Source of the DNA: Chrysomallon squamiferum | Lineage: Eukaryota; Mollusca; Gastropoda; Neomphalida; Peltospiridae | Direction: 5' to 3' | Assembly (NCBI GenBank): GCA_012295275.1 | Contig: CM022678.1 | Coordinates: 19,858,056 to 19,922,055, forward strand | Length of the DNA: 64,000 nt | Shown here: piece by piece, positions 24,808 through 36,200 of the stretch | How positions within the stretch are numbered: position 1 is the stretch's first letter | How the letters are laid out: every line of letters begins with the position of its first letter | Position numbers and translations under genes: made by a program | Notes under the pieces: generated by a model | Database searches by the model: none | The model's input: only the letters and a program-made list of their open reading frames with translations | What the model was told of the DNA's origin: nothing

Positions 24808-27054
24808 AAAACACCCATCAGACACACATGAAAAGGTTCATTAAAATAAAAAACATGAACTAAATAAACTAAATAAAAATAAATAACAAATAAATAAATA
24901 AAACAATAAATAAATTCAATACAGCATGAGATACATTACAAATATTTTTCATTTTTTTTTTCGTTTTTTTAAATCTTGTTCGGTTAACAGATTACAATTT
25001 CACTTTCAATACTTAGTCACTAAGTCAGACTAATCTAGTGACACTAATCTAGTAAAAACTTACTTTAAGCTTGGCTAGCATCCTTTCTGCCTCAGCTGTC
25101 ATTTTTGGCTGTTTTTCATTTGCCTTGTTCGCCTGATCACGAGTGAAACGAGTCAAGGAAACAAAAGCTAACACGAATTTAATCATAAATTACAATTAAA
25201 TACAGGTGGTTTTTTTCTTGTATTATCTTCTGTTTAATTTTGATGGTAACAAAAGCTAACACGAATTTAATCATAAATTACAATTAAATACAGGTGTTTT
25301 TTTTTCTTGTATTATTTTCTGTTTAATTTTGATGGTAACAAAAACTAACATGAATTTAATCATAAATTACAATTAAATACGGTGGGTTTTTTTCTTGTAT
25401 TATCTTCTGTTTAATTTTATGGTAAATACACGAAGGAACATCAAAATTAAACAGAAATAATGCAAGGTTTTTTATATATATATTATTTTCTGTTTAATTT
25501 TAACTACAAAAATATTCTAAAATTTAACATAAATCTAAAAATAAAAACTCATAATTTTCCAAAAGGAATTTTTGATTAATTAATAAATAGGTGTTTTTTT
25601 TTTTATTATGAAAACATGAATTTAATCATAAATTACAATTAAAAAAAGTTTTTTTTTGCTGATACAACAAATTTTAAATTAAAAGCTAAAAATTTCTAGT
25701 ATATTAGGATATAGATAGTTATTTTCTGTTTAAGTTCTGGGAAATAAATTTTGTTGCTGAAGATTTTTGATGTATTCAGCTTCAATGGTGTTCAGATCTC
25801 CAACAAAAGCTTTTGTATGATTTTTCTAAAAATAGAATTAATATATTTTAATCCATTTTTATACTGAACATCAAAAAAAACATTTTGGATTATGAACCAT
25901 TTTAATGCTTACAAACTATAAATATTCTAAAATTAAAAAATATAAAATTACAAAACATAGATGACATAATTATAATAAAAATTATAACTTTTTCTGAAAA
26001 ATCTTTACTGCCATCAATTGTGTATTGTTTTGTTTTGTTTGTTTGTTTATAATATTATACAGTGATTGAAATATCAGTGCACATGAAAATAATTGCAGTT
26101 TATTCCATAATCCATACCTTTACAGTTTATGTAACTTTCAGTATTCATTTTAAAATAAACATTTTTAATATTACAAAAAGAATTAGCATAGTACATTGCA
26201 ATAATTTATATAAATTACATTAACTATTTGAAAAATTTCTTAACCAAAGTTTTGATATGTTTTTTCTATATAATTTTTAGTGATTGAAATATACTGTTAA
26301 TAATTTTTCATGAACTATCTCTAAATATCATGTCTAAATATTAATTTTTTACAAGATATCTGTTATCAGTATTCTTTTGTTTTGCTTGTTTTTTTCTTAG
26401 GTTATTTAACTGTTTTTATTTATTTTATTATTTTTATTATTGTTATAATTATTATTACTTATTTTTTTTTCTTTTCTGGTTATTGTTGATAAACTTACCC
26501 TGTAATTGAAACTGGCATAGACTTTTTCATCTGACTAAGAGGTGGGACACTTTTCCTAAAAACATTTGAACCCTTGTGATAGCCTAGAAGTAAAAAAAAA
26601 AAAAAAAAAACATAACATTAAAAAACAAAACAAAATTTAAAATATTTCTGGAAATATCCTAATCAGAATGAATAAGTCTGTTATTGATTATTATGAAAAA
26701 TATTCAAAATTAATATTCCAAACATCTGCACAGCAACAGGGACAGTGTGAGGATGAGACAGTGGGAGAGAGAGAAAAGGGCATAAAGACAGACAGACACA
26801 CAGACAATCATTTCCACCACATATTAATATAACAAGCCTTGTATTTTATTTACATCAAGTTTTTACTTTTACTTATTCTTAACTGGAAATCTAATGCTAG
26901 ATAAATTTAACTGTTACTGTTGATTATATAAAATAATCATGAATTATGAATATAAATTTGTTAATTATTTAATACCTGCACTACGGCTAAAATCCATGCT
27001 TCGTGCTGGAGATGGACTTCTTGATCTTAGCGATGCTCCCCACCTCTCTGCCAT
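12060..27054 (-). CDS. coiled-coil protein, cytoskeletal/centrosomal-like (family not identified)
   Basis: Eleven exons on the minus strand: 26976-27054 (ATG), 26499-26583, about 25751-25825, 25064-25132, 24333-24447, 23632-23816, 21466-21618, 17915-18076, 14916-15713, 13034-13201 and 12060-12275 (TAG). All junctions are in phase except around exon 3. The product is about 700 residues. The N-terminus is basic and Ser/Pro-rich (SLRSRSPSPARSMDFSRS). It is followed by long heptad-rich coiled coils, for example LKEMELELEKKLMLQERAEE. A 266-residue disordered, charged exon (14916-15713) with repeated P-x-[DE]-[RQ]-K motifs comes next, then more coiled coil up to EEFGRLAESMRTLSNSM near the C-terminus. 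No enzyme motif or membrane segment is visible. A structural role at centrosome, cilium or cytoskeleton is inference only. Intron minisatellites inflate the locus. Confidence 0.85.
12844..12927. repeat. (AAT)n microsatellite
   Basis: Runs of AAT/TAA triplets, briefly interrupted near 12872, lie in the last intron of the coiled-coil gene. The resulting poly-Leu/poly-Tyr open frames are not genes. Confidence 0.95.
13189..14075. repeat. minisatellite seeded at an exon acceptor, with two copies of the exon edge
   Basis: Eight near-identical units of about 44-54 bases (AATATCAGTAGTGTGACAGA, then ATTACTCTGTACCATAT plus a TATACA tail) run from 13219 to about 13640, followed by (TA)n. A larger block then recurs twice. 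Each block begins with a copy of the neighbouring exon's first 13 coding bases plus its acceptor, at about 13728-13763 and 13945-13980. The last part is a (TACA)n run. The 221- and 146-codon open frames here arise from the repeat. Confidence 0.9.
16530..17190. repeat. diverged tandem repeat, about 50-65 base unit
   Basis: The words TTCAAATTCTTCTTTTAAAT and ATCCATTTTTCAAAA recur about ten times with many substitutions and indels in the intron between coiled-coil exons 8 and 9. Copies are most alike at 16620-16800 and decay towards 17190. No coding or splice function is seen. Confidence 0.8.
17690..17935. repeat. short minisatellite derived from an exon 3' end and donor
   Basis: Five to six units of about 42 bases (CTAGCTGTTCTGAGTAACAC then CCCTGTACTGAGCCCAAT) run into the 3' end of coiled-coil exon 8. 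The exon itself contains TAGCTGTTCTAC, and its donor flank reads CCCTGTACTTACAG. Intronic units therefore carry both exon and donor-flank sequence but have lost the GTAAG. Confidence 0.85.
18077..20870. repeat. 2.8 kb tandem array, about 34-38 base unit
   Basis: Roughly 75-80 units of CACACAACACAGTAAAATAC then AGTGTTATTACTAA fill the intron. They are interspersed with a second unit type containing CACAAATGTAACAGAATGAA. The array begins immediately upstream of the acceptor of exon 8, and the acceptor tract itself (rc of TGTAACACAAATGTAACA) matches the second unit type. Many unit junctions read GTGTTATTACTAACAC, a 6-base stem with a TTAC loop. All open frames here are repeat artefacts. It is not a CRISPR array: there are no unique spacers and the context is an animal intron. 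Confidence 0.95.
21030..21070. repeat. (TG)n microsatellite
   Basis: Uninterrupted TG dinucleotides in the intron upstream of coiled-coil exon 8 (gene orientation). Confidence 0.95.
21619..22815. repeat. decayed low-order repeat next to an acceptor
   Basis: About 1.2 kb of loosely repeated ACTTCAAATAAAACTTCATT and ACTTCAAACAAAAA words, 20-35 bases long, starts directly at the acceptor of coiled-coil exon 7. The acceptor tract (TTCAATCAAACAAAAACTTC on the plus strand) is itself of this type. Copies are very uneven, suggesting an old array. Confidence 0.75.
22827..23326. mobile_element. 500-base MITE with TA target duplication, Tc1/mariner-pogo type
   Basis: The left end CAGGGGTGCCTGT and the right end ACAGGCACCACTG are near-perfect inverted repeats. 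They are flanked by TA at 22825-22826 and 23327-23328. No transposase is encoded. TIRs starting CAG with a TA duplication point to the Tc1/mariner superfamily, pogo/Tigger-like. It lies in an intron of the coiled-coil gene. Confidence 0.8.
25155..25745. repeat. about 106-base tandem repeat flanking coiled-coil exon 3
   Basis: Three well-matched units (AACAAAAGCTAACACGAATT through TCTTCTGTTTAATTTTGATG) at 25165-25440 are followed by decayed ones up to the remnant exon 3. The rc of the word TTTTCTGTTTAAGTTCTGGG next to exon 3 resembles the unit, so the array may have started at that exon's donor side. Confidence 0.75.
25751..25825 (-). pseudogene. coiled-coil gene exon 3, frame-disrupted
   Basis: After the acceptor (TTTTAG) the minus strand encodes N-H-T-K-A-F-V-G-D-L-N-T-I-E-A-E-Y-I-K-N and L-Q-Q-Q, convincing coiled-coil protein. 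Exon 2 ends with two bases of a codon and the frame here is off by one: the leading A run has 5 A where 6 would fit. Downstream the run CAAAATTT shifts the frame again, and with one A fewer the next residues would be I-Y-F-P-E-L-K-Q. No GT donor follows within reach. Exons 2 and 4 cannot be joined in frame without this exon. Confidence 0.5.
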
Positions 27055-27471
27055 TGTTCTTTATAAACTGATAAAGTATTTTGAAAATTAACACGCTCAA
27101 AATAATTAAATTTTAACTTCTGGAATTATGTTATTAATAAAACGAAAATATATGTCTTTTTATGAAAGTGTCAGATTCAAATGAATTTCAGTACGTATTA
27201 CCAATTTATTACTAATTGTTTGATCACAATGCTACATCATATCAATATTTAGTGTCTATCTAAAGATGATTTGTTTACTAAAAGGTAAAGCACTGTTGAA
27301 CATTTTTGACATTAGCAAACAAGTTGTAACGCAGCAAACAGTTAACCGGCAACATTACATACTAATGACTATATCGGTTTTCCCGTTTGTATTTCTTTTC
27401 ATAAGACTTCACATCACTATTTTTCTAATTCTGCTCAACATTTATTATATATAAGCATTTATTATTATTAT

Positions 27472-27529
<58 letters not shown>

Positions 27530-27984
27530 ACAATTTTAAAAATATTTTTAAAAAGTTATTGTTTTTCTTTTCGTTTATTTGGAAACTGCCAAATATGAAA
27601 TTACTTTATATAATGGCAAACGTTTTGTATGTATCATAATTTTACAAAGGTGGTATTTATAACAAATTCTATCAGAAATAATTAATTATTTATAGCAGAT
27701 TTTGTTTTCAAAAAGCCTGCAACTTTTTAAAATATTATAATTTATATTTACTCATGCTTTGCATTTGTGAGTTGTTTTTTAGATAGTAGTTTACAATCTA
27801 AGCAAAGTTGGAATAAAATTAAATATATGTATATATATTTCATAAAAATGTTCCTATGACATAATTTAATTTTCATATAATATATATATTTTTAAACGAA
27901 ATATAACATTAAGTATATATTTTGGTAATTATACATATTGGTTTTGTCACAGCTTTATATGTTAAGAAGGTCAAGGACGAAATC
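27055..27984. promoter_or_regulatory. divergent region between the coiled-coil gene and VPS11
   Basis: About 930 bases separate the two start codons (minus at 27054, plus at 27985). It contains (TA)n at 27477-27523 and no supported exon. A bidirectional promoter plus 5' UTRs is the simplest reading; no core element can be placed. Confidence 0.35.
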
Positions 27985-30900
27985 ATGGCCTTTCTACAAG
28001 TAGGCGTATAATTAATTTATATAAAATTCACATTCGCTTTAACATTTTAGAATATACAGATCTGTTTTTTCTAAGATTATAAGAATAAACTTATTGGGAT
28101 ATTTATTTAATTTTTAAATATTATGCTAAACACAATAAATAAATATAATATTTGAATACCAGAAACTGATGTGTTTTCGATAACAACATTCACTTCAGTT
28201 ATTCATGAGAATTACTAAATCATGATTAATCAAACGGAAATAAAACATTTCAAGTGTGTTTTATAATTTATTTGATCTAAATTCAAACGGGGGTATAATT
28301 ATTAAAAAATAATAGATTTTAAAAATTAGGCGATTTTATTTCCAGAAAATTTGGTTTAATTTTTTTTTTACGTACACTTACAATTGTTTACTTGTTACAT
28401 TATGGTTATCTGCAAAGAAAGAATTGATTATATATCTAAATAACATCATTGTTTTACAATGTCCCTTACCAGCCTCCACTGCACAGTAGTAAACCATAAA
28501 TAACCATTACATTAGAGCCATTTCTGGTTGTAAACCAAAGCGAATTAGATGACAAAACTTGTGACTAAAACATCTTCTTACTGACATAAATACTATCATG
28601 GAGTAGACAATCAAGATTCAGGTTTTAACAAACCAAGATTATCACATGACATTAGATTTAAAAATGTCATGATTATTGGTTGATCAAATCTAAAGATCTG
28701 ATCATGTTTAAGTCACTTACATATTGATACTGGACCATTTTGTTATTGCTCAGTGAAGATTAAATAATTAAAAGAAGAATACTAATTAACCATAATTTCT
28801 TAGAAGCTAATTCTAATGTATTTGATACGTTTCAGTTACTTTAAGGTTGTTTATTTATTTATTGATTTATTAATGTTTTGACATTAAATATTAAATAAAA
28901 GAGTTTCAAATGAAAGCGACATTATAAACTGTTTTAAATAATATTAACTGTTAATCAGCTTTTCCTATTACTTGTGTATAATGGTTTGTCACAGATAATT
29001 TTAAAGTTGAGTTTGTGTATTTGTGTCTGGATCTACTTCATTAATCATGTTTATAATTTTATTCATAATGTAAATAATCTGTGTAATATAAATTTATATA
29101 ATATTTAAGTACATGCATATCTTTAAATCTCGGGAGACCACAAGAAAATGAAAACTCTTATTTCCACTGAAAGTGTAATAAAGTATGAAATTTCATTTAG
29201 TCAGTGTCAGCTTTAAATTACTGGCTACAGTACAGGAAGACCAGTTTTTGCATGTTTATTTTTCTGTTAAATAACCATGCTTTGTTTTTTGGTTTATACT
29301 TAACAAAAAATGTAATATATCCCAGAATGCCTCTGATATCTCAGTTCTAAATTACAGTGGCGAAGATTCAATTTCTTTGACAAGGAAGCAGTGAAAGATC
29401 CTGAAACTGACCAAATTTTCAATCAATTAAAGGTAAAAGAAATTTAAAATATGTAATAATATGATTATTTATTTGACATTAGTTTTAATCAAGATGTATA
29501 GTAATAATGTATAATTTGTATCACTTTCATCTTCATTATTCATTACCATCTTCATTATTCATCTTTACCAATAGTAGATCATATTCCTAAAATGTTTATA
29601 TATATCTGTAAACAATCTGTCACTATGTTTTTGTTTATATATTGTACGTATTGATTGTGTTTGTATGTGTGTGTGTGAATGTGTGTAATGATTATGTGTG
29701 TATTGAGTATGTGTGTTTATGTGTATGTATTGAGTGAGTATGTGTGTTTGTGTGTGTGTATTGAGTGTGTGTGTGTGTGCGTATGTGATTTGGTATGAGT
29801 GCACAATCATCCACATTCACATATATATGTACAGTTACCTTAATTACATTAACCAAAAAAATTAGAAACAAATAATTTTATAAAACCACACAGGTTATAT
29901 CAGAACGATTTGTTACTAAAACTGTTTTGTTTTAAACATGCAGGATGTCAATGTGTCAGTCTCTGAAAGTGGGCGTGGCCAGCTGGTGATTGGCGACCAT
30001 GAAGGAAACATGTATTTCATTAATCGACATTTCGACATGTCGATGTTCAAGGCTTACGAGATTCGAGTCACTCACCTGTATCAGATGAAGCATCATAATA
30101 TTCTTCTGTCAATTGGAGTAAGTCGGTTTGTTGAGTTGTTTTTTATTTTTTTATTTTTTTTCAATAAACTTATGAATATTAATTTGTTGTGAGAATGAAG
30201 TCACGTTCTTACAAGTCAGTCAGTTTTTATGAATATAAAGAAACAAGTTTTTGTGCATCAACAAACTGATAATTTGATGAATAAATAAATACATGAAAAT
30301 GCAGTACAAAAAAAATGCATTAGACAAAATCAGTTGTTGTGAATAAACCCACTGCTGAATGTAATGTTTTACCGTAAGTTGGTCTGTTATCTTTTCTTTT
30401 TAATTTTTCAACAAACTTATGAATATTCATCTTTTGTGAAAAACAAGTCGGTTTGTTTCATTTTCATTTTAATTTTTCAATAAGCCAATCAGTGTTTTCT
30501 GGACACTCAAATGCAATTTGATGAATAAATGTATAAAATAAAAAATATAAAAATAATAAGTAAATAAATCAATCAATAAATAAAAATGAAAAGAATAAAT
30601 AAATGAATATACAGTATTGATCAGTAAATATTAGAAGGAATAATTAGTATGGATACAATGAATGTATAATGTTTTGAAAAACCCAAACAGTAATTTAATA
30701 TCCAATAACGGATATTGATTAAATAGTGAAAAATAAATATCATAAATATAAAATTATATTTGTTTGTTTGTTTGTTTATTTTAGGAAGATGAACAGGGTG
30801 TGAATCCAAGTATAAAAGTCTGGAATCTTGATAAGGTAAAAAAAAAAATTTAAATAATATTTTTGATTAAACAAAATTAAGATCTATTATCTGTTGGAAA

Positions 30901-33163
30901 ATTTACCTGAAATGCTTCTGTTATAAATTATAGTTTTGTGTTTTAATTATCTTTTTTTCTTTTTTTTTTTTTTCATTTTGTTGAATTGTTGTTAACTTTT
31001 TTGACTCAGTGGAATTTTAATTTTCATTTGAGTAATGTTATTTGATAAAGGCTGAAGTTTTTGTTTGTATTTTCAAATTTTTTATTTATTATTAATGTTT
31101 AGCATTTTTGTTTTAGATGGATAATGGAGTGCCACATTGTACTAGAATAACAAGAGCAATCCCAGGCAACAAACCAACTCCAGTAATCTTTAAAAACACT
31201 CTCATTTTATTAAATAATAGTAGTAGTAGTAGTAGTAGTAGTAATAGCAGCAGCAATTGTAGTAGTAGTAGTAGTAAGAGAAATAATATTAGTGTTAATA
31301 GTAGTAAATATTAGTAGTAATAGTAATAATATTAATATTAATAGTAGCAGTAGTAAATATTAGTATTAATAGCAATAGTGACAATAGAATTATTAGTGAT
31401 AGTGATAGTACAAATAGTGGATGTAGTGATAGTAGTAAGTACTAGTAACAGTAGTAGTAACAGAAATAGTAATAGAAATAATAGTGGTAGTGACAATAAT
31501 AGTAAAAGTTGTTGTAGTAGCAGTAATAGTAATAGTGGTAATAGTATTTCATTAATCGAAATTTTGAACTGTCACTCACTTGTATACAGTAGTAATTTAT
31601 ATTAATTATAATAATGGGGCAGTAATAATCAAACATACACAGTAGTAAATCACAGTATAATGATGCTGATGATAATGGAAATTAAAATAAAAAATAAAGA
31701 TTCCAAAATTATTTATCATTATTTATTTATTTATTTAAATATTTATTTTGCATATCCATAGGTCACCTGCGTAAGTGTTCATGAAAATCTCAACTTCATG
31801 GCTGTCGGCTTTGAGAACGGTGTTGTGGTTGTTTTCAAGGGTGACGTAACTCGAGACAGGTGGGTGTTTTATTTTCATCAGATTACAGTCGCCAGTAAAT
31901 TAGTGATTTGTACCCATCCTGGCCTTAGGTGGGGGAAATGGTACAACAGACCACACCCACTTTACCTGCAGCTATGTGGCTTTTTATAGGTTGAGATTTT
32001 TGTCTCTAAATCTAATAAAATATATCTGATGTTGCCTATAGTTTAGAATTACTTTAAAATAATATTTACATATTTTATTTATGGACTGATAATAATAATA
32101 ATTTGCCTGTTTTATTTACTGAATAATAATATTTATGTCATTCATTTTAATAAAAGAAGAATAATTTTCATAATTTGTTTATGGAATTATGTTATAATGA
32201 TAATATTTAATAATTTTGTTTGTAAGAGTAAATACATATCTTTTTCCCTCTTTGTTTTTTTTATTTATAAATTTTATTTACAGTAGAACCATATTTGCAT
32301 GCTTATATTAAAACAATAATCTTTACATGCTTACATTGCAAAATTAATAATGTTTAGCCATTTCAATTGCACAATAATTTTCTTTGTGTATTTTTTTATA
32401 TAATATTTATTTGTTTCATAGACACAGCAAATCAAGAACAGTGTATGAAAGTAACAAATCAATTACTGGCCTTGCTTTCAAGTGTGGAGGAAAAGATATC
32501 ATTCTATTTATAACAACAGAGTCGGCCATTTTGTCTGTCAACATCACAGCTAAAGATCAGAGGGTATCGATCACTTTAAATAATTGATGTGCTAATGTAT
32601 TGATTTATTAAATCTAGTGAACTGATAAAGTTCCATTGGCAAAAAAAAATGTTGTGTTATTCTGTGGTTAGAATAACATGTTTTCGGATACAAGATCAGT
32701 CCTTCTTATAGGTTTGTTACACAATTTCCCATTCCAAACAATAATCTACACCAGCTGTAATTTTTAAAACATTTTGAAATTATTCTATTATTTAGCACTT
32801 TCATTTTAATTCTTTTTTTTACTTTCTTTAAATTTTATTTTGTTTTTGTTAATTTTACTTTTTTTTATTTTTTATTTTTTTTTATTCTTTCAAGACAACT
32901 CTGGAGAATTTTGGTGCCAAGCTTAGATGTTCTGTGATGTCAGATGCCAGTCAAGATAACCAGCTTGTGATTGGTCGACCAGATGTAAGCTGTGTTTTTA
33001 TTGGTCACATCTTAGACATTTCTTCTGAGTGACTAACCATGTTAACTTTTTCAATGTTTTTATTTTTATTATTAAGAGAAGATTTTTGTAACCATTTTCC
33101 ATGACAAACATTATCATTATTTTCATTGTCATCATTCATTTCCTTCTTCCTCTTCTTTGTTTC

Positions 33164-33202
<39 letters not shown>

Positions 33203-36200
33203 ATTATTATTAATATTATTGTTATTAATATTATTAATATTATTATTATTATTATTATTATAGGCAGTATATTTCTATCAGCCTGATGGGCGTGGACCAT
33301 GTCTGGCGTTTGAAGGGGACAAACTACAACTACACTGGTTCCGTGGTTACCTCGTCATCGTCGGTAAAGACAGCAAACCTCTTCCTCGAGCTCCTGTCCT
33401 GTACGTTTCTCTAATCATCAACGTAATTAAATAAACATCAATGTTGTACGTTTATCTAATCATCAACGTAATTAAATAAACATCAATGTTGTATGTTTAT
33501 TTAATCATCAACGTAATTAAATAAACATCAATGTTGTACGTTTCTCTAATCATCAACATAATTAAATAAACATCAATGTTGTACGTTTCTCTAATCATCA
33601 ATGTAATTAAATAAACATCAATGTTGTACGTTTATCTAATCATCAACGTAATTAAATAAACATCAGTGTTGTACGTTTATCTAATCATCAACGTAATTAA
33701 ATAAACATCAACATTGTACGTTTCTCTAATCATCAACGCAATTAAATAAACATCAACATTGTATGTTTCTCTAATCATCAACATAAATAAATATCGATGC
33801 TGCATGTCTTAATTACACTTAACTGTGATTTTAATGGGCAGTGCAGCACCTACCATAACCAAATAACAATTATATACTGTACTGCGTGAAATAGATAAGG
33901 ATTTTGCTTTCGTTTCTTTTTTAACTGATTTATTGTTTTATATGAGTAATAAGTATATTTTTTATATTGACAAATAATGTTTTGAGTTAAATTTCACTTA
34001 TAAATTGTTAGATGTCATCTGATTCTCCATAACCAGTATGAAAAGAATTAACAAAGCCTGTTTGAAATATGATTTACAGATATTATATTCATAAATTATT
34101 TTTAATTTAAAAACTTGATCCTTTCATATATTAAATTTTAATTTATTATTGTTAACATACTTTTATTATTATCTTTATTATTTTAAAACAGCTGTTAATT
34201 AAATTTTTGATTTCCATGACAAATCATTTATGAGTTCAAATCATTAAATAAAGCAAATGTTAGATGTCACAAACATACACATGAATACATTAAAAAATAA
34301 TAATAAAAATATTTAAATATTATATTCATAATTTATTTTTAATTTACAAAAACATTCTACATAGTTAAATTTACATTATGCTGATCAAGAATTGAATTTT
34401 ATTTTTTAATTAATAAAAACATTTTTAATTAAACAGTGATTCCCATAATTCAAGGGATGGAGATGAACATTGTGACAGTCATGAATACATAAAAAACAAA
34501 AATAATAATAATAAATAAAACCCTGAAGTCATTGATCATTTTTGAGTGGGGACTATTGTAATGTCCTGGCTGGGGATTTTTAATTAAAGATTTGAGGATC
34601 TTAAAATTAAAATTATTTTTTAATTAATTAAAATTTTTTTTATATTTCTGTGAAACCAAATTATGTTATGATAAATTATATAATATCATTTGTATGTGCT
34701 AATACGCTTGAAGACGTAATTTATTATTAGCAAAGTTTTAGTGATCACTGTTAGCAAACACAACAGCAACTACTACTACAGTGACAGCTACTGATAAAAT
34801 TTCAACCATTTCTGAAAGTTTGCAAATTTATTTAGGTCATTTCATATATCTCCTGACTTTTTATATTTTTTTGTTAAATAAAGACAGAAGAGGATGAAAA
34901 AGAAAAATAACAGATTTGAGGAAAAAATCAACTTTGACTGTTTATAAGTGATTATAATATGATAAGCTTAGAACTTTGTTTTGATTTATTATTTCTAAGC
35001 AAAAAAAAAAAAAAAAAATTAAAATGATGAGCATTACTATTTCAAACTGGGTTTTAGATTTTAATTTCTGGCTTTCTGGTGAGAATTTATTGTAAACTAA
35101 ACTGAACTTTTTTTTGTTAGTAAATAAAAAGAAGGATCTGATAAATAAGTTAATAATTAGACTTTGTGATTAAAAATAGAAATTGCCTTGATTTTGATGA
35201 ATTTGAGTATATCTGATTATTTTTATTTAAACAGCAAGTGTATCATTTGATTTGTTTTTTTTTTTTTTTTTTTAGTTGTATCAGTTGCAGGAGAAAGACA
35301 CACAGACAAAACTAGAAATGTTGTTTAAGAAAAATAACTACACACTGGCTATCAGGTGAGTCTTGTTGTTATTTATAAATTTAGTAGCTGTTTTTATTTA
35401 TGTTTGTATGTTTGATTATGTATTTGTGGTGTGTATATATGTGTGCATGTGTTTTATTACGTGTTTTGGGGGGTGTGCATGTGTTTGGATTATGTGTTTT
35501 TGGGTGTTTATATGTGTGTGTGTTTGCGTATGTGTCTTTTGACGATAATTAAAAATGAAAACATGTTAATGATCATTATGAAGATTATGTTGATAATAAT
35601 GACATAACAACAGTAATAATAAAACAAAGTTAAAAATCTATTCTATGTTCACGTTCCTGTAACCAACAACATAAATAAATAACATTTGTTATATTCCATA
35701 AATATATTTTTGTTATTTTATTTTTTTGCATTCAAATAATTATTTGTGTTATATTTTACTGAATTCTTGATTTAACACTGACGATAACCTAAGCAATATT
35801 TATAATAATATTTGTGATATAATTCATTAATTAAAAAAGAATTAATGACAATAAATAGGTTTTCGACACAAATATTTACTTTTTACAGTTTAGCAAAAAG
35901 TCAACAGTATGACCAGGATGGCCTGATTGACATTTTCACTCAGTATGGAGACCACCTGTATAGTAAGGGTGACCATGATGGAGCTATAGACCAGTATATT
36001 AAAACTATTGGCAAACTGGAGGCCTCATATGTTATCAGAAAAGTAAATTTACTTTTATTTATTTTTATTGTTTTTCTTATTACAGATGCCTATTTCAGTT
36101 CCACAACATCATCATCATCATCCTTATCATGATTTTTTTTTTTTTTTTTTTTTTTTTCCATTTCCAGATACATTTTAATTATGTTGTGGTAGTTTATTAG

